Assembly: GCA_937995335.1 (NCBI GenBank)
Contig: CALKIH010000060.1
Span: 1 to 64,000 of the forward strand
DNA length: 64,000 nt
Source of the DNA: UBA2357 sp002344625
Lineage (GTDB): Bacteria > Pseudomonadota > Gammaproteobacteria > Burkholderiales > Rhodocyclaceae
Reading direction: 5' to 3'
Position 1 is the first letter of the stretch; each line of letters opens with the position of its first letter. Positions 23,738-32,599 of this stretch are shown one piece after another. The notes under the pieces are model-generated. The model searched no databases. It was given only the letters and a program-made list of their open reading frames with translations, and was not told the DNA's origin. The translations under genes and the position numbers were made by a program.

Positions 23738-24199
23738 ATGACGAACTCAACCATCACGGCGCGCCTTGCGGCCTTGCCGACGATGCCGCTCGATACGCTG
23801 TGGCGGCTGTGGGATGAGCATTTCCCACGCCGCCCGCAGAAGGTCACGCGCCGCACCCTCGAAGCGCGCCTCGCCCACCGCTTGCAGGAAGTGGCGCTGG
23901 GCGGCCTGCCGCAGAAGATCAAGGATCACCTTGCCGACGTGGGCGAGCAGCATTCCAGGATCAAGGTCGGACGCGCGCCTGACCGCAAGGTCAAGCGCAG
24001 TCTCGGCCAACGGATGATGCCCGGCACCACACTGGTGCGCGAATGGGATGGGCAGGAATACCGCGTCACGGTCGCGCCGGACGGCTTCTACCTCTTGAAC
24101 GGCGAACGCTTCAAGAGCCTGTCCGGCGTGGCGCGCAGCATCACGGGAACGAACTGGTCGGGGCCGAGGTTCTTCGGGCTGGAAGGCGGTGGCCGATGA
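23738..24199 (+). CDS. DUF2924 family protein
   Basis: The ATG at 23738 is preferred, giving 153 aa; an upstream ATG at 23708 is the alternative. The pattern LPTMPLDTLWRLWDEHFPRRP, followed by RTLEARLAHRLQE and by PGTTLVREWDGQEYRV and FKSLSGVARSITG, is that of DUF2924. This family nearly always lies immediately before a large serine recombinase, as here (stop and start overlap by four bases). It probably assists recombination. The exact role is not known. Confidence 0.85.
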   Translation: MTNSTITARLAALPTMPLDTLWRLWDEHFPRRPQKVTRRTLEARLAHRLQEVALGGLPQKIKDHLADVGEQHSRIKVGRAPDRKVKRSLGQRMMPGTTLVREWDGQEYRVTVAPDGFYLLNGERFKSLSGVARSITGTNWSGPRFFGLEGGGR

Positions 24200-25554
24200 G
24201 GAAGCAAGCCACAACGCCACTGATTGCACCCAAACGCTGCGCCGTCTATTGCCGCGTGTCCTCGGACGAACGGCTCGATCAGGAATTCAACTCCATCGAC
24301 GCACAGCGCGATGCAGGCCACGCTTTCATCGTCAGCCAGCGCAATGAAGGCTGGATCGCGGTCGGCGACGGCTACGAGGACGGCGGCTACTCCGGCGGCA
24401 ATATGGAACGTCCGGCATTGCGGCGATTACTGGCGGACATCGAGGCCGGGCGCGTCGATGTGGTCGTGGTCTACAAGATCGACCGTCTATCACGCAGTCT
24501 CGCCGACTTCGCGCGGATGGTGGACGTGTTCGACCGCCACGGCGTTTCGTTCGTGTCGGTCACGCAGCAGTTCAACACCACCACTTCGATGGGGCGATTG
24601 ACGCTGAACATTCTGCTGTCCTTCGCGCAATTCGAGCGCGAAGTTACGGGCGAACGCATCCGCGACAAGTTCGCGGCGTCGAAGGCCAAGGGCCTGTGGA
24701 TGGGTGGCGTCGTGCCTTTGGGCTACCGCGTCGAAAACCGGCAGCTGCGGATTGAACCTGACGAAGCCAAAACCGTCCGGTGCATCTTCGAGAAGTTTGC
24801 CGAACTGCGTTCCACCACGGAAGTGGTGCGTTGGCTGCGGCGCGAAGGCATCACCAGCCGCAAGGGTTGTGCTTTCACCCGCAACGCGCTGGTCAAGCTG
24901 CTCAACAATCCGATGTATCGGGGCGAGATCGCGCACAAGAACAAGGGCAAGGTGTATCCGGGTCAGCACGAAGCCCTGATTGCACCGGAACTGTGGAACG
25001 CGGTGCAGGCCGTGTTCGCGGACAACCAGCGTGCCCACGGAACGGCCACGCGACATCGGAATGGGCCGGAGTTTCTGCTGACGGGACTGGTCGAAACGGA
25101 TCAGGGTGAGAAGCTGCACACCACGTTCACGCGGAAGCCGGACGGCAGGCATTACGCCTACTACGTGCCACGGCGCACGCAGGCCTTCGGCGAGCGTCAC
25201 GCCCTCGGGCTGATTCCTGCGGGGCAACTGGATGACGTGGTGCTGGCGCAAATCCACGCTGCGCTCAAGACGCCGGAGATGGTGCAGGCCGTCTGGGATT
25301 CGGTGCGGACATCGGGCGAGAAGCTCGATGAACCCGAAGTCGTACTGGCCCTGCTGCGCAACCTCGGCGCAGTGTGGCAGGCGCTGTATCCGGCAGAGCA
25401 ACGACGCATCGCGCAACTGCTGATCCGCAAGGTGGTCGTCGGCGCTGAAGCGGTGTCCATCGTCTGGCATGACGTGGGCTGGGCGGAACTGGCGCGCGAA
25501 CTGAAACCCGGCAGCATTGGGGCGGAACTGCGGGAACTGGAGGAAGCGGCATGA
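24196..25554 (+). CDS. Large serine recombinase
   Basis: The 452-aa protein starts at the ATG overlapping the DUF2924 stop. The N-terminal resolvase domain has YCRVSSDE with the nucleophile serine at residue 22, YKIDRLSRS (about 95-103) and the FAQFEREVTGERIRDKF long-helix region. A Recombinase domain follows (RWLRREGITSRKGCAFTRNA, LNNPMYRGEI), then a C-terminal region without a recognisable four-cysteine zinc ribbon. It should catalyse integration and excision or resolution of the element. Whether the adjacent tRNA is its target is not shown by the sequence. Confidence 0.92.
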   Translation: MRKQATTPLIAPKRCAVYCRVSSDERLDQEFNSIDAQRDAGHAFIVSQRNEGWIAVGDGYEDGGYSGGNMERPALRRLLADIEAGRVDVVVVYKIDRLSRSLADFARMVDVFDRHGVSFVSVTQQFNTTTSMGRLTLNILLSFAQFEREVTGERIRDKFAASKAKGLWMGGVVPLGYRVENRQLRIEPDEAKTVRCIFEKFAELRSTTEVVRWLRREGITSRKGCAFTRNALVKLLNNPMYRGEIAHKNKGKVYPGQHEALIAPELWNAVQAVFADNQRAHGTATRHRNGPEFLLTGLVETDQGEKLHTTFTRKPDGRHYAYYVPRRTQAFGERHALGLIPAGQLDDVVLAQIHAALKTPEMVQAVWDSVRTSGEKLDEPEVVLALLRNLGAVWQALYPAEQRRIAQLLIRKVVVGAEAVSIVWHDVGWAELARELKPGSIGAELRELEEAA

Positions 25555-26015
25555 GCATCCAGCAGACGGGCGCGCCGGTGCGCGGGTCGGAACTGACGAC
25601 GGTCATCCCCATCAAGTTTCTGAAACGCGGCATTCGCAAGGTGGTGCTGCCCGCGAACAGTAGCGTGGTGGTGGACGAAGAACCGCAATACGAAGCGCCG
25701 ATCTTGGCGGCGCTGGCGCGGGCGTTTCATTGGCAGCGGCTGCTGGACGACGGCACGGTGGAAAGCGGCGCGGAAATCGCTCGACGCGAAGGTCTGCACG
25801 CCACCACGGTGAACGAGTTGCTGCGGCTCACGCGGCTTGCGCCGTCCGTGGTGCAGGCCATCCTCGCCGGGCAGCAGCCGCGCACCCTCAGCCTGATCTG
25901 GCTGAAGAACCACGAACTGCCGTGGGCGTGGGACGAGCAGGAGGTGTTGTTCGGCGGGTTCGATGCTGCATCGGTGGGCATGGTGCCGAACGAAATGCCG
26001 CGCGTAAGTCCTTGA
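25551..26015 (+). CDS. HTH protein coupled to the serine recombinase
   Basis: The 154-aa protein overlaps the recombinase stop by four bases. Its centre, GAEIARREGLHATTVNELLRL, is a helix-turn-helix like those of KorB/ParB-related proteins. It is followed by LAPSVVQAILAGQQPRTLSLI, which also resembles that group. It probably binds element DNA and modulates recombination directionality or expression. It is the last gene of the plus-strand unit and has no obvious terminator of its own before the tRNA terminator. Confidence 0.7.
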   Translation: MSIQQTGAPVRGSELTTVIPIKFLKRGIRKVVLPANSSVVVDEEPQYEAPILAALARAFHWQRLLDDGTVESGAEIARREGLHATTVNELLRLTRLAPSVVQAILAGQQPRTLSLIWLKNHELPWAWDEQEVLFGGFDAASVGMVPNEMPRVSP

Positions 26016-26169
26016 CGTGCAAGGACGGGATGCGCACCCTAGCCACAGCATATTTGAGCAAGTGAGCAGGGGTTGAACTGAAAACGCCGGAAATCGGGGT
26101 GGTTCGGGACACCCCTACCCACAGCATCCCGCGCCGGAACCCCGCGAACACTGGGGATTCTGCAAAGAA

Positions 26170-26198
26170 AAAGGCCAACCCAGCAGAAGTTGGCCTTT
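26170..26198 (-). terminator. Terminator downstream of tRNA-Ala
   Basis: AAAGGCCAAC and GTTGGCCTTT form a perfect 10-bp stem with a 9-base loop. On the minus strand it is followed by TTTTTCTTT, so it terminates the tRNA transcript. Its dyad could also stop the plus-strand recombinase operon. Confidence 0.8.
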
Positions 26199-26204
26199 GA
26201 TGAG

Positions 26205-26280
26205 TGGTGGAGACAGGGAGGATCGAACTCCCGACCTTCTGATTGCGAACCAGACGCTCTCCCAGCTGAGCTATGCCCCC
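26205..26280 (-). tRNA. tRNA-Ala (anticodon CGC)
   Basis: A complete 76-nt cloverleaf is encoded on the minus strand. The acceptor stem GGGGGCA pairs with TGTCTCC, including the G3:U70 pair that identifies alanine tRNA. The D arm is GCTCAGCTGGGAGAGC, the anticodon stem-loop is TCTGG-TTCGCAA-TCAGA, and the T arm is GGGAG-TTCGATC-CTCCC. The 3' ACCA is encoded. The anticodon CGC reads GCG, a codon used heavily in this GC-rich sequence. It lies between the serine recombinase module and a plasmid origin. Confidence 0.95.
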
Positions 26281-26439
26281 AACAGCTGAGCATTGTACCG
26301 TGCCCGCCTCCGTATGAAAAGCACTGCATCACATTGCAACGCTCTGATTGGCCACGTTGGAGCGATCGTCAGCAAGCGTTGTGGGGCGAGTGCGTTCATG
26401 GAGGGGCTGCTGTCAGTCCGGCTTGGTCGGGTGGCTGCT

Positions 26440-26765
26440 CGCCGGTTGAGTTATCCACCGCGCGGGCCGCTCCAACTACCAGCAAAAATTTATAGGAGAT
26501 TCTTTAAAGGCAGAACCGTACCGGTTTTGGGGGGGTGGAATTTATCGCGCCGGGGGGGTGCGATCTATCGTGGATAAGTGGCCTTGGGGGGGGCGGTTTA
26601 TCGCACTAGGGGGGTGCGATTTATCGTGGATAAGTTGCACTATCCACAGGGTTTTTCCACCGTTTGGGATGGTGACAAAGTGCGCGCCTGGTTGTGTCGA
26701 TCTGTCGCCATCTGAACCCCGCTCGCTCGGGGGCAAGGGGGGGGGTGATTTATCGCGCGTTCAGG
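26440..26765. other. Iteron-type plasmid replication origin (oriV)
   Basis: The region combines five G-tract iterons, an AT-rich stretch (26485-26515) and DnaA-box-like sites: TTATCCACC at 26451, CTTATCCAC in reverse at 26570-26578 and 26626-26634, and CTATCCACA at 26640. The repA gene reads towards it from 28281 and ends 170 bases away. This is the standard layout of a theta-replicating, RepA-dependent origin. Whether it still fires inside the chromosome is unknown. Confidence 0.8.
26529..26759. repeat. Five iterons with a G-tract and TTTATCG core
   Basis: Copies are at about 26529-26551, 26552-26573, 26586-26604, 26609-26629 and 26737-26759. All read seven or so G, then roughly TGCGAT, then TTATCG. 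The ends of the core are spaced 23, 33 and 23 bp in the first four, then 129 bp to the last. RepA binding is the expected function. Confidence 0.8.
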
Positions 26766-26931
26766 CTGGTGATGGTGACGCGGCCGAGCTGGCCAGCTTG
26801 ATGCGGTGTCACCACGGCCGCCGGGACGGCGGAACAAAAGGGATGGAAGCCCGTAGGGGCGAGACTATCGGCAGCGCCGGCCGGCTCGATGCGCAGCACG
26901 ATAGCCCGGCCCTGGCATCGCCAGGGTGAGC

Positions 26932-28281
26932 CTACTTCGTGAGCTTCTTGGGAATCGGCGGCGGCGAGCCAAGCAACAGAAGCCCGCCCGTCACCTGCTT
27001 GACGTTCGCGCTCGGATAGACGGCCTGCACCCTGCGCAGCACCGGCAAAAACTCCTTCTTGAAATCCTTGTCGGGGTCTTTGCCCTTGTATTCTTGGGCG
27101 AACTGCTCGCGCAGCGACTTCCAATGCAGCACAACGCCCTTGCCCTCGATACGGTGCAGGCGATGGGCCAGCCACGCATACACGTCCAGGGCCAGCGCGG
27201 AGCCTTTCAGCGCGTGTAGGGCGCGGTTATCCAGCGGCACGGCGCTATCCCGCAGCTCGTTGAAATAGTGGCCGGAAAGCGTCATCACGCCCGGCCATAG
27301 CGGGCGCTGGCTACTGTCGCGGTTGGACACCCAGGCGTCGAACTGCTCGACGGGCTGGCCGTTGAACGTGCGGCCCCGGAAACCGAGCTGTAAACGGCAC
27401 GCGGCCAAAGCATGCATCTGCTTGCGCAAGGTCGTATAGCGCGCGCCCTGACTGACGGTATCGGCCCCGAGCATCAGGCGTAGGAACTCGGCCGCACTGT
27501 CACCGATGGGGATTTCCCGCGCTCCGTGGCGCACGGCGTAGGTTGAAACCCAGGCCAGGGCAAGGCGCGGCATCACGCCATAGGGGATAGGCTGTTGCAC
27601 TGGCCCCTTGCCCTCGTCCAGATAGCCGGCCTGCACATTCACCCAGGCCGCACCGGACTGGCGCATGAACTCGCGGCCCTCGACCTTCGTGCGGGGCAAA
27701 CCGACTTGACAAAACACAGCATGGGTAAAAGCCATGTCCTCGCCGCTCGGCGGTGTCATGGCAATGTCGGTCGCCATGTTCATCAGCTTGTGTTCTTGGG
27801 CCGTCAGCACGGCGGCACGCGGCGCGTGTGCCTTCTTGGCCTGCACGACCTCTTCCTGGGCCTGCTCAACGCGCTTGGCGGCCTGCTTCACTGCCGGCGG
27901 CATGCTCGCGCCGATGGCGGCCCCGATGGACACGAAGCTGCCGCTGTTTGGCCTGGGGTGCTTGGGTGCGGTAGCCTCTGGCGCGCCGTGAAAGCGCCGT
28001 GCTGCCGCCGCGATCATGCTCGCCTCATCTTGGCCGATGCCAGATTCAATTAGCTTGGCGCGGTACGTACCTTCATTTAGCGCATCGCGGCGGGCATTGG
28101 CCGTCTTGGCCGCCACGTTGGTGGCGTCCTCGGGTGATAGGCCGACGACGATTAGCTCGTCACGATAGGCGGCCTCATCGAATGGTGTAGCGGATCGGTG
28201 AGCTGATTCGTCAAACCGTAGGGACGCCTCTTGCTTCTCGATCTCAGGTCGTGCCTGAGCGCATGGTGCAAGTGCTTCCAT
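26932..28281 (-). CDS. repA: Plasmid replication initiator RepA
   Basis: The 449-aa protein has a variable charged N-terminal third. From about residue 155 it carries the conserved RepA_C-type region: LTAQEHKLMNMATDIA, YGVMPRLALAWVSTYAV, LRLMLGADTVSQGARYTTLRKQM, then the C-terminal ALDVYAWLAHRLHRIEGKG winged-helix part. Such initiators bind iterons and recruit host DnaA and DnaB. The gene is intact, lies three bases after an AlpA-like gene and reads towards the origin. Its presence in chromosomal context indicates an integrated plasmid or a replicating integrative element. Confidence 0.88.
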   Translation of the reverse strand: MEALAPCAQARPEIEKQEASLRFDESAHRSATPFDEAAYRDELIVVGLSPEDATNVAAKTANARRDALNEGTYRAKLIESGIGQDEASMIAAAARRFHGAPEATAPKHPRPNSGSFVSIGAAIGASMPPAVKQAAKRVEQAQEEVVQAKKAHAPRAAVLTAQEHKLMNMATDIAMTPPSGEDMAFTHAVFCQVGLPRTKVEGREFMRQSGAAWVNVQAGYLDEGKGPVQQPIPYGVMPRLALAWVSTYAVRHGAREIPIGDSAAEFLRLMLGADTVSQGARYTTLRKQMHALAACRLQLGFRGRTFNGQPVEQFDAWVSNRDSSQRPLWPGVMTLSGHYFNELRDSAVPLDNRALHALKGSALALDVYAWLAHRLHRIEGKGVVLHWKSLREQFAQEYKGKDPDKDFKKEFLPVLRRVQAVYPSANVKQVTGGLLLLGSPPPIPKKLTK

Positions 28282-28284
28282 CGC

Positions 28285-28587
28285 TCAAGCCCCTGCGGAA
28301 GCTGCGGCCTGGCGCTGCCGTGCTACCTGCTCGGCCTTGGTTGGCCGCCCGCGTTTCGGTTTTGCGGTATCGGTGGCTGGTGGAACTGCGATGGAGGCGG
28401 CTTCACCACGGACGTGCAGGGCAAGCCAGCTCTCCACATCCTCAATGCGCCAAAGGAGCCGCTTTGTTCCTGGCAGCCGACAGATCGGCGGCAGTGAAGC
28501 AGGATTGCGCGTGACGTCGCTGCGGATACTCGCGACGGATTTATGAATATACGATGCTAGCTCATCGACTGTGAGCAACGGCCGCAT
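28285..28587 (-). CDS. AlpA-like HTH protein upstream of repA
   Basis: The 100-aa protein has an N-terminal MerR-type helix-turn-helix (LTVDELASYIHKSVASIRSDV) and a wing (GTKRLLWRIEDVESWL). Its basic tail contains KPKRGRPTKAEQ with an AT-hook-like GRP core. It is spaced three bases from repA, so it is probably cotranscribed with it and may regulate copy number or excision. The helix-turn-helix is secure, the specific role is not. Confidence 0.75.
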   Translation of the reverse strand: MRPLLTVDELASYIHKSVASIRSDVTRNPASLPPICRLPGTKRLLWRIEDVESWLALHVRGEAASIAVPPATDTAKPKRGRPTKAEQVARQRQAAASAGA

Positions 28588-28787
28588 GGGCGATACCTCT
28601 CCGAACCCGGTTCATCGGAACGGGCCACATATCGGTATCGCTTACGTTGACTTACTGCATGAGCATCGCATCCCCAGCGGTCAGGCTGAAGCAGCGAATG
28701 CCTTTTTATAGGGCGCGTTGTTGTCACGCGCTACGCATAGGATACTGGCAAAGCGTTGCAGTGTCGAGCAGCTGCCTAGGCTTGTGG

Positions 28788-28882
28788 TCGCCACACTTGC
28801 CACAAATTTGCCACACCTACACTGCAAAAACCTGCACTAAAAAGCAAAACAACGCTTCACACTGCATGGCGTAAAGCGTTGT
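28788..28882. repeat. GCCACA triplet and ACAACGCTT inverted repeat near the tRNA remnant
   Basis: GCCACA occurs at 28790, 28799 and 28810. ACAACGCTT (28849-28857) and AAGCGTTGT (28874-28882) are perfect reverse complements, and AAAGCGTTG recurs at 28750. Clusters of short repeats beside a tRNA end are typical of arm-type binding sites of tyrosine integrases, which is an inference. Confidence 0.5.
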
Positions 28883-28918
28883 CAACATTGGAGTTTTTGA
28901 TTTTTTCGGGGTCTGCGT

Positions 28919-28973
<55 letters not shown>

Positions 28974-29026
28974 GAAGCGCGCATTATAGTCACGCACACG
29001 CCAATATGGAAGACCACCGAGTACCA

Positions 29027-29380
29027 TTACGCCACCGGGGCGAACCCCGAACCACGCAGTTCGGCGATGGTCTGGGCAGCGAGTGCCGGCAAAGCCGCCA
29101 CGAGCGGCGCCAGTGCGGCGCTGTCTGCCACGAGGGCCTGCTTCTCGATTGACCCGGCCGACTGCGAAAGCGCCACCGCGCCCATGTTTGCGGCACTCCC
29201 CTTCAACCCATGCGCGAGCGCCGACAGATTCGGCAGATCACCCCGCCCATGGCAGGCAACGATATCGCCAATCTGGCCGCCGAGTTGCTCGATGAACAAC
29301 CCGGTGACGTCGCCAAGCTCGTCACCAAGCATTGCGCGCAACTCCTGCAGCAACGGGACGTTCAGAAGGTAATGCGTCAT
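29027..29380 (-). CDS. HPt (histidine phosphotransfer) protein
   Basis: The 117-aa protein is a single HPt four-helix domain. The phospho-accepting histidine is residue 57 in ALAHGLKGSAANMGA. It should shuttle a phosphoryl group between a hybrid histidine kinase and a response regulator. No kinase is encoded next to it; the receiver-containing protein 116 bases upstream on the same strand is an obvious partner. It is the first clearly chromosomal gene after the accessory region. Confidence 0.85.
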   Translation of the reverse strand: MTHYLLNVPLLQELRAMLGDELGDVTGLFIEQLGGQIGDIVACHGRGDLPNLSALAHGLKGSAANMGAVALSQSAGSIEKQALVADSAALAPLVAALPALAAQTIAELRGSGFAPVA

Positions 29381-29496
29381 ACGCTCTCGTGGACTCTTGC
29401 GGACGCAGCCCCGGTCGATCGACCGGCGTGCCAGCGCGGATTGCGTGGCCGGGCCTCGAGCGGTCGGCCCCGAATCCGGCTCGCACGGGAAGGACG

Positions 29497-30246
29497 TCAG
29501 AGCAGTCGCAACCGGGTCTTGCGTGCAATCAGGGCCTGCATGTAGCCGCGCAACTCACCGCCCGGAAGCGGCTTGGCATAGCAGGTCACATCGCCGGGCA
29601 GTCCCCCTCTGTCCTCGACCTCGTCTTCCGACATCGCCGAAACTGCAACGATATCCGTTTCGTTGGCAACGCGGCTTTCGCGAATCCGGCGGATCATCTC
29701 GACGCCATCCATGCCCGACATGTTCAGGTCGGCGATCAGAAGGTCGGGGGGATTGTGCCCGATTTCGAGCAATACATCGAATCCGCTCGCGAACACGCGC
29801 AAATCGACCGGGAGCCTCCACGCGGCAAAGGCATCACGGTAGCGCGCCAGCGCCCCCTCGTCGTCTTCGACGACGATCACCGACAGCGCGCCGCCCGAGC
29901 GCCGCATGCCGGTGGCGGGCCCGGTCACCGAATTGACCACGAAGCGGTCAACCGAGGCGACGCGAATGCGCCGGTGGCCGCCGGCGGTCTTCCAGCCTTC
30001 GAGCACCCCGCTTTCGACCATTTGCTGAACCGTACCCAGCGAAAGCCCGAGCCGATGTGCCGCCTCCTTGGTGCTGCAGTACTCCTTCGCGACGCTTTCG
30101 GCCGGCGCCGACGCGCTACGGCTCTTGGCAAGGCCCGAACCCAATCCACTAAAATCCGCCGAGGCTTGCGATGAATCACCACGAGCACTTATGGTGTCGC
30201 GTCCGGACTTGGACTGATCCGCCAACGTTACTTCGATCATGGCCAC
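29497..30246 (-). CDS. HTH-receiver fusion response regulator
   Basis: The 249-aa protein joins two domains in unusual order. A MerR/excisionase-type helix-turn-helix comes first (CSTKEAAHRLGLSLGTVQQM, with wing GGHRRIRVASVDRF, residues 57-104), followed by a receiver domain (residues about 121-245). The receiver has acidic pocket EDDE at 127-130, phospho-acceptor Asp173 in LLIADLNM, and a lysine in CYAKPLPGGEL. The 50-residue N-terminus is low-complexity. It is likely phosphorylated through the downstream HPt protein and binds DNA. Targets are unknown. Confidence 0.82.
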   Translation of the reverse strand: MAMIEVTLADQSKSGRDTISARGDSSQASADFSGLGSGLAKSRSASAPAESVAKEYCSTKEAAHRLGLSLGTVQQMVESGVLEGWKTAGGHRRIRVASVDRFVVNSVTGPATGMRRSGGALSVIVVEDDEGALARYRDAFAAWRLPVDLRVFASGFDVLLEIGHNPPDLLIADLNMSGMDGVEMIRRIRESRVANETDIVAVSAMSEDEVEDRGGLPGDVTCYAKPLPGGELRGYMQALIARKTRLRLL

Positions 30247-30359
30247 GGTGCCTCACTCGGCTTGGGAAGTGTCCCGATTCTATTTAGAAAGCCGGTTTTT
30301 GGTGTCAGAGACTCAAAATTTCACCTTTCCATCATTCATGCACATCCTGGTCTAAGCCA

Positions 30360-31682
30360 ATGAAACTCACTGATTCAGCTATGGAATTTTTTAACCGCCG
30401 GGGCGCGCTCGGTGCTCCGGGCGCGGGCGCTCGCCCGTCGTCACCCAACACTGCCACGACGCCAACGCGTACCCACACAACTGCGGGACGACAAGTGGGC
30501 GCATGCGCCGCGACGCTGCTGCTGACGCTAGCCTTGCCGCCCGCCTCGGCCAACGACGCCGAGTTCGCCGCATGCATGCGCGAGCTACGCAGCGGCGCGC
30601 CCGGCAAGGGTGTGCCGACGACGAGTTTCGATCGATTCACACAAGGGGTCGCGCCGGACATGACGATCCTGCCGCTGCTCGACCATCAGCCCGAATTCAA
30701 GACCCCGATCTGGGACTATCTTGCAGGACTGGTCGACGACGAACGCATCGCGGACGGCCACGACCGCCTCGAGCAATGGCGAACCACCTTGCAGGCGGTG
30801 GAGGCACGATTCGGCGTCGCCCCGTACACGGTCGTCGCGGTGTGGGGCGTGGAAAGCAACTACGGCCAGACTTTCGGCAAACGCCCGCTCGTCACTTCGC
30901 TGGCGACCCTGTCATGTTTCGGTCGGCGGCAAGCCTTCTTTCGCAGCGAATTCATGACCACGCTCAAGATCCTCGACGAAGGCCACGTCGCACCCGAATC
31001 CCTGGTCGGCTCATGGGCCGGCGCGTTCGGCCATACCCAGTTCATGCCGTCGACCTTCATGCGGGTCGCCGTCGACTTCGACGGCGACGGCCGCCGCGAC
31101 CTGATCGGCAACATCCCGGATGCGCTCGCGTCCACGGCCAACTATCTGAAGCTCGCCGGCTGGCGCAGCGACGAGCCGTGGGGCTTCGAAGTCGTCCTGC
31201 CGGCGGGATTCGACAGCAGCGGCGCGGGCAGGAAAAACAAGCGCCCGCTGGCGGAGTGGATCAAGCGCGGCATCGTCCGGGCGGACGGTCAACCGCTCGC
31301 CGGCCCAGCACAGGCGGGCCTGCTGCTACCGGCCGGACCGGGCGGACCGGCGTTTCTGGTGTTCAGGAACTTCGACGCGATCTATGCCTACAACGCAGCG
31401 GAAAGCTACGCCCTGGCGATCGCGCATCTCTCGGATCGCCTGCGCGGCGGCGGCCGCTTCGTGACCGCCTGGCCCACCGACGATCCGGGACTGGGGCGTT
31501 CGGAACGACGCGAAGTACAGCGCCACCTGCTCGCCCTGGGTTACGAGATCGGCGAAGCCGACGGAATCATCGGCAGCGCCTCGCGCGCCGCGATCGAAGA
31601 CGTCCAGAGGCAGGCCGGCCTGGCGGTTGACGGACGCGCCGGCATGAAGCTGCTGACCTTCCTGCGCAAGACGTCCCGCTGA
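30360..31682 (+). CDS. MltB-type lytic murein transglycosylase
   Basis: The 440-aa protein has a long N-terminal leader with a hydrophobic segment (ACAATLLLTLALPPASA, residues about 48-64) and then the SLT_2 domain. The catalytic glutamate is about residue 164 in VWGVESNYGQ, and GHTQFMPSTF follows. A peptidoglycan-binding domain (residues about 375-435, LGYEIGEADGIIGSASRAAI) ends the protein. It cleaves the glycan strands of murein in the periplasm, leaving anhydro-muropeptides. The true start may be further inside, because the first 45 residues look atypical for a signal peptide. Confidence 0.88.
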   Translation: MKLTDSAMEFFNRRGALGAPGAGARPSSPNTATTPTRTHTTAGRQVGACAATLLLTLALPPASANDAEFAACMRELRSGAPGKGVPTTSFDRFTQGVAPDMTILPLLDHQPEFKTPIWDYLAGLVDDERIADGHDRLEQWRTTLQAVEARFGVAPYTVVAVWGVESNYGQTFGKRPLVTSLATLSCFGRRQAFFRSEFMTTLKILDEGHVAPESLVGSWAGAFGHTQFMPSTFMRVAVDFDGDGRRDLIGNIPDALASTANYLKLAGWRSDEPWGFEVVLPAGFDSSGAGRKNKRPLAEWIKRGIVRADGQPLAGPAQAGLLLPAGPGGPAFLVFRNFDAIYAYNAAESYALAIAHLSDRLRGGGRFVTAWPTDDPGLGRSERREVQRHLLALGYEIGEADGIIGSASRAAIEDVQRQAGLAVDGRAGMKLLTFLRKTSR

Positions 31683-31707
31683 AACCCGCGCCCCGCGGCA
31701 GTGCGCG

Positions 31708-32424
31708 CTAGGAACCGCGTCGCGGCGCGATGATCGCCGCGACGCGGCGCGGCTCGCACTTCAGATAGGGCGACGACGCGAGCCAGCGCGGATCGGGGTA
31801 GTACGAGAACATGAACTGCCCGCCCTTGAGGCTATCCACCACCTTCTGCGCCACCTGCGGCCGCACCGCCGGGCAACCCTGGCTGCGGCCGATGCGCCCC
31901 TGGCGATCGATCCACGACGGATCCACGTAGTCCGCCGCGTGGATCACGATGGCGCGATCGCGGGCATTGTCATTCACGCCCGGCTCGAGCCCGTCCATGC
32001 GCAGCGAGTAGCCGTGCCGCCCGATGTAACTCTCGCTGGTGCGAAACAACCCGATGCTGGACTGGTTGCTGCCGATGACGTTCGAAAAGCTGGTGGCCTG
32101 GTCTTCGCCCGAATTCTGGCCATGCGCAACCAGGTCTTCCAGCACCAGCTTGCGGCGCTTGAGATCGAAGATCCAGAGTCGCGGCACCGACGAGGGCAGC
32201 GAAAAATCGATCACCGCCAGGCGTTGCGCCGGCGACATGCCGCTGCTGGTTGCACATTCCATCGCGGACACCGCCTTGGCGAGCACCTTGCGATCGAGCT
32301 TGGGCGCGACGCGGGCGAGCTTGTCGACCAGCGGCGTCGCGGCGGGCGAAGCACCAAGGGCATGAGACGAAAAAGCGACACAAACCCCCAAGGCCAGCAT
32401 CAGCCGACGGAACGTATACGTCAT
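31708..32424 (-). CDS. L,D-transpeptidase catalytic-domain family protein (YkuD_2)
   Basis: The 238-aa exported protein has a signal peptide ending near SSHALGA (residue 25). The body matches the YkuD_2 group: LWIFDLKRRKLVLEDLVAHG, a glycine- and serine-rich loop, VIHAADYV, and the active-site cysteine 184 in GRSQGCPAV. It should act on peptidoglycan stem peptides in the periplasm or anchor proteins to them. It is convergent with the lytic transglycosylase, with a 25-base gap, and divergent from a second L,D-transpeptidase. Confidence 0.85.
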   Translation of the reverse strand: MTYTFRRLMLALGVCVAFSSHALGASPAATPLVDKLARVAPKLDRKVLAKAVSAMECATSSGMSPAQRLAVIDFSLPSSVPRLWIFDLKRRKLVLEDLVAHGQNSGEDQATSFSNVIGSNQSSIGLFRTSESYIGRHGYSLRMDGLEPGVNDNARDRAIVIHAADYVDPSWIDRQGRIGRSQGCPAVRPQVAQKVVDSLKGGQFMFSYYPDPRWLASSPYLKCEPRRVAAIIAPRRGS

Positions 32425-32599
32425 GCGCTATGATCTCCCCTGAAACGACCTGAACCGGACGCCCGCCTTGAAAGGCGATGTTTTCGTGCGGTTCACCCAA
32501 CATCGACCGCCCCGAATCGGCATGAGCGCGAACCCTTGCCTAGACACGGGGCGTTTTGAAGTGTCAGTATTCTAGCAGCGCAACGAACTGAGAAAACCA

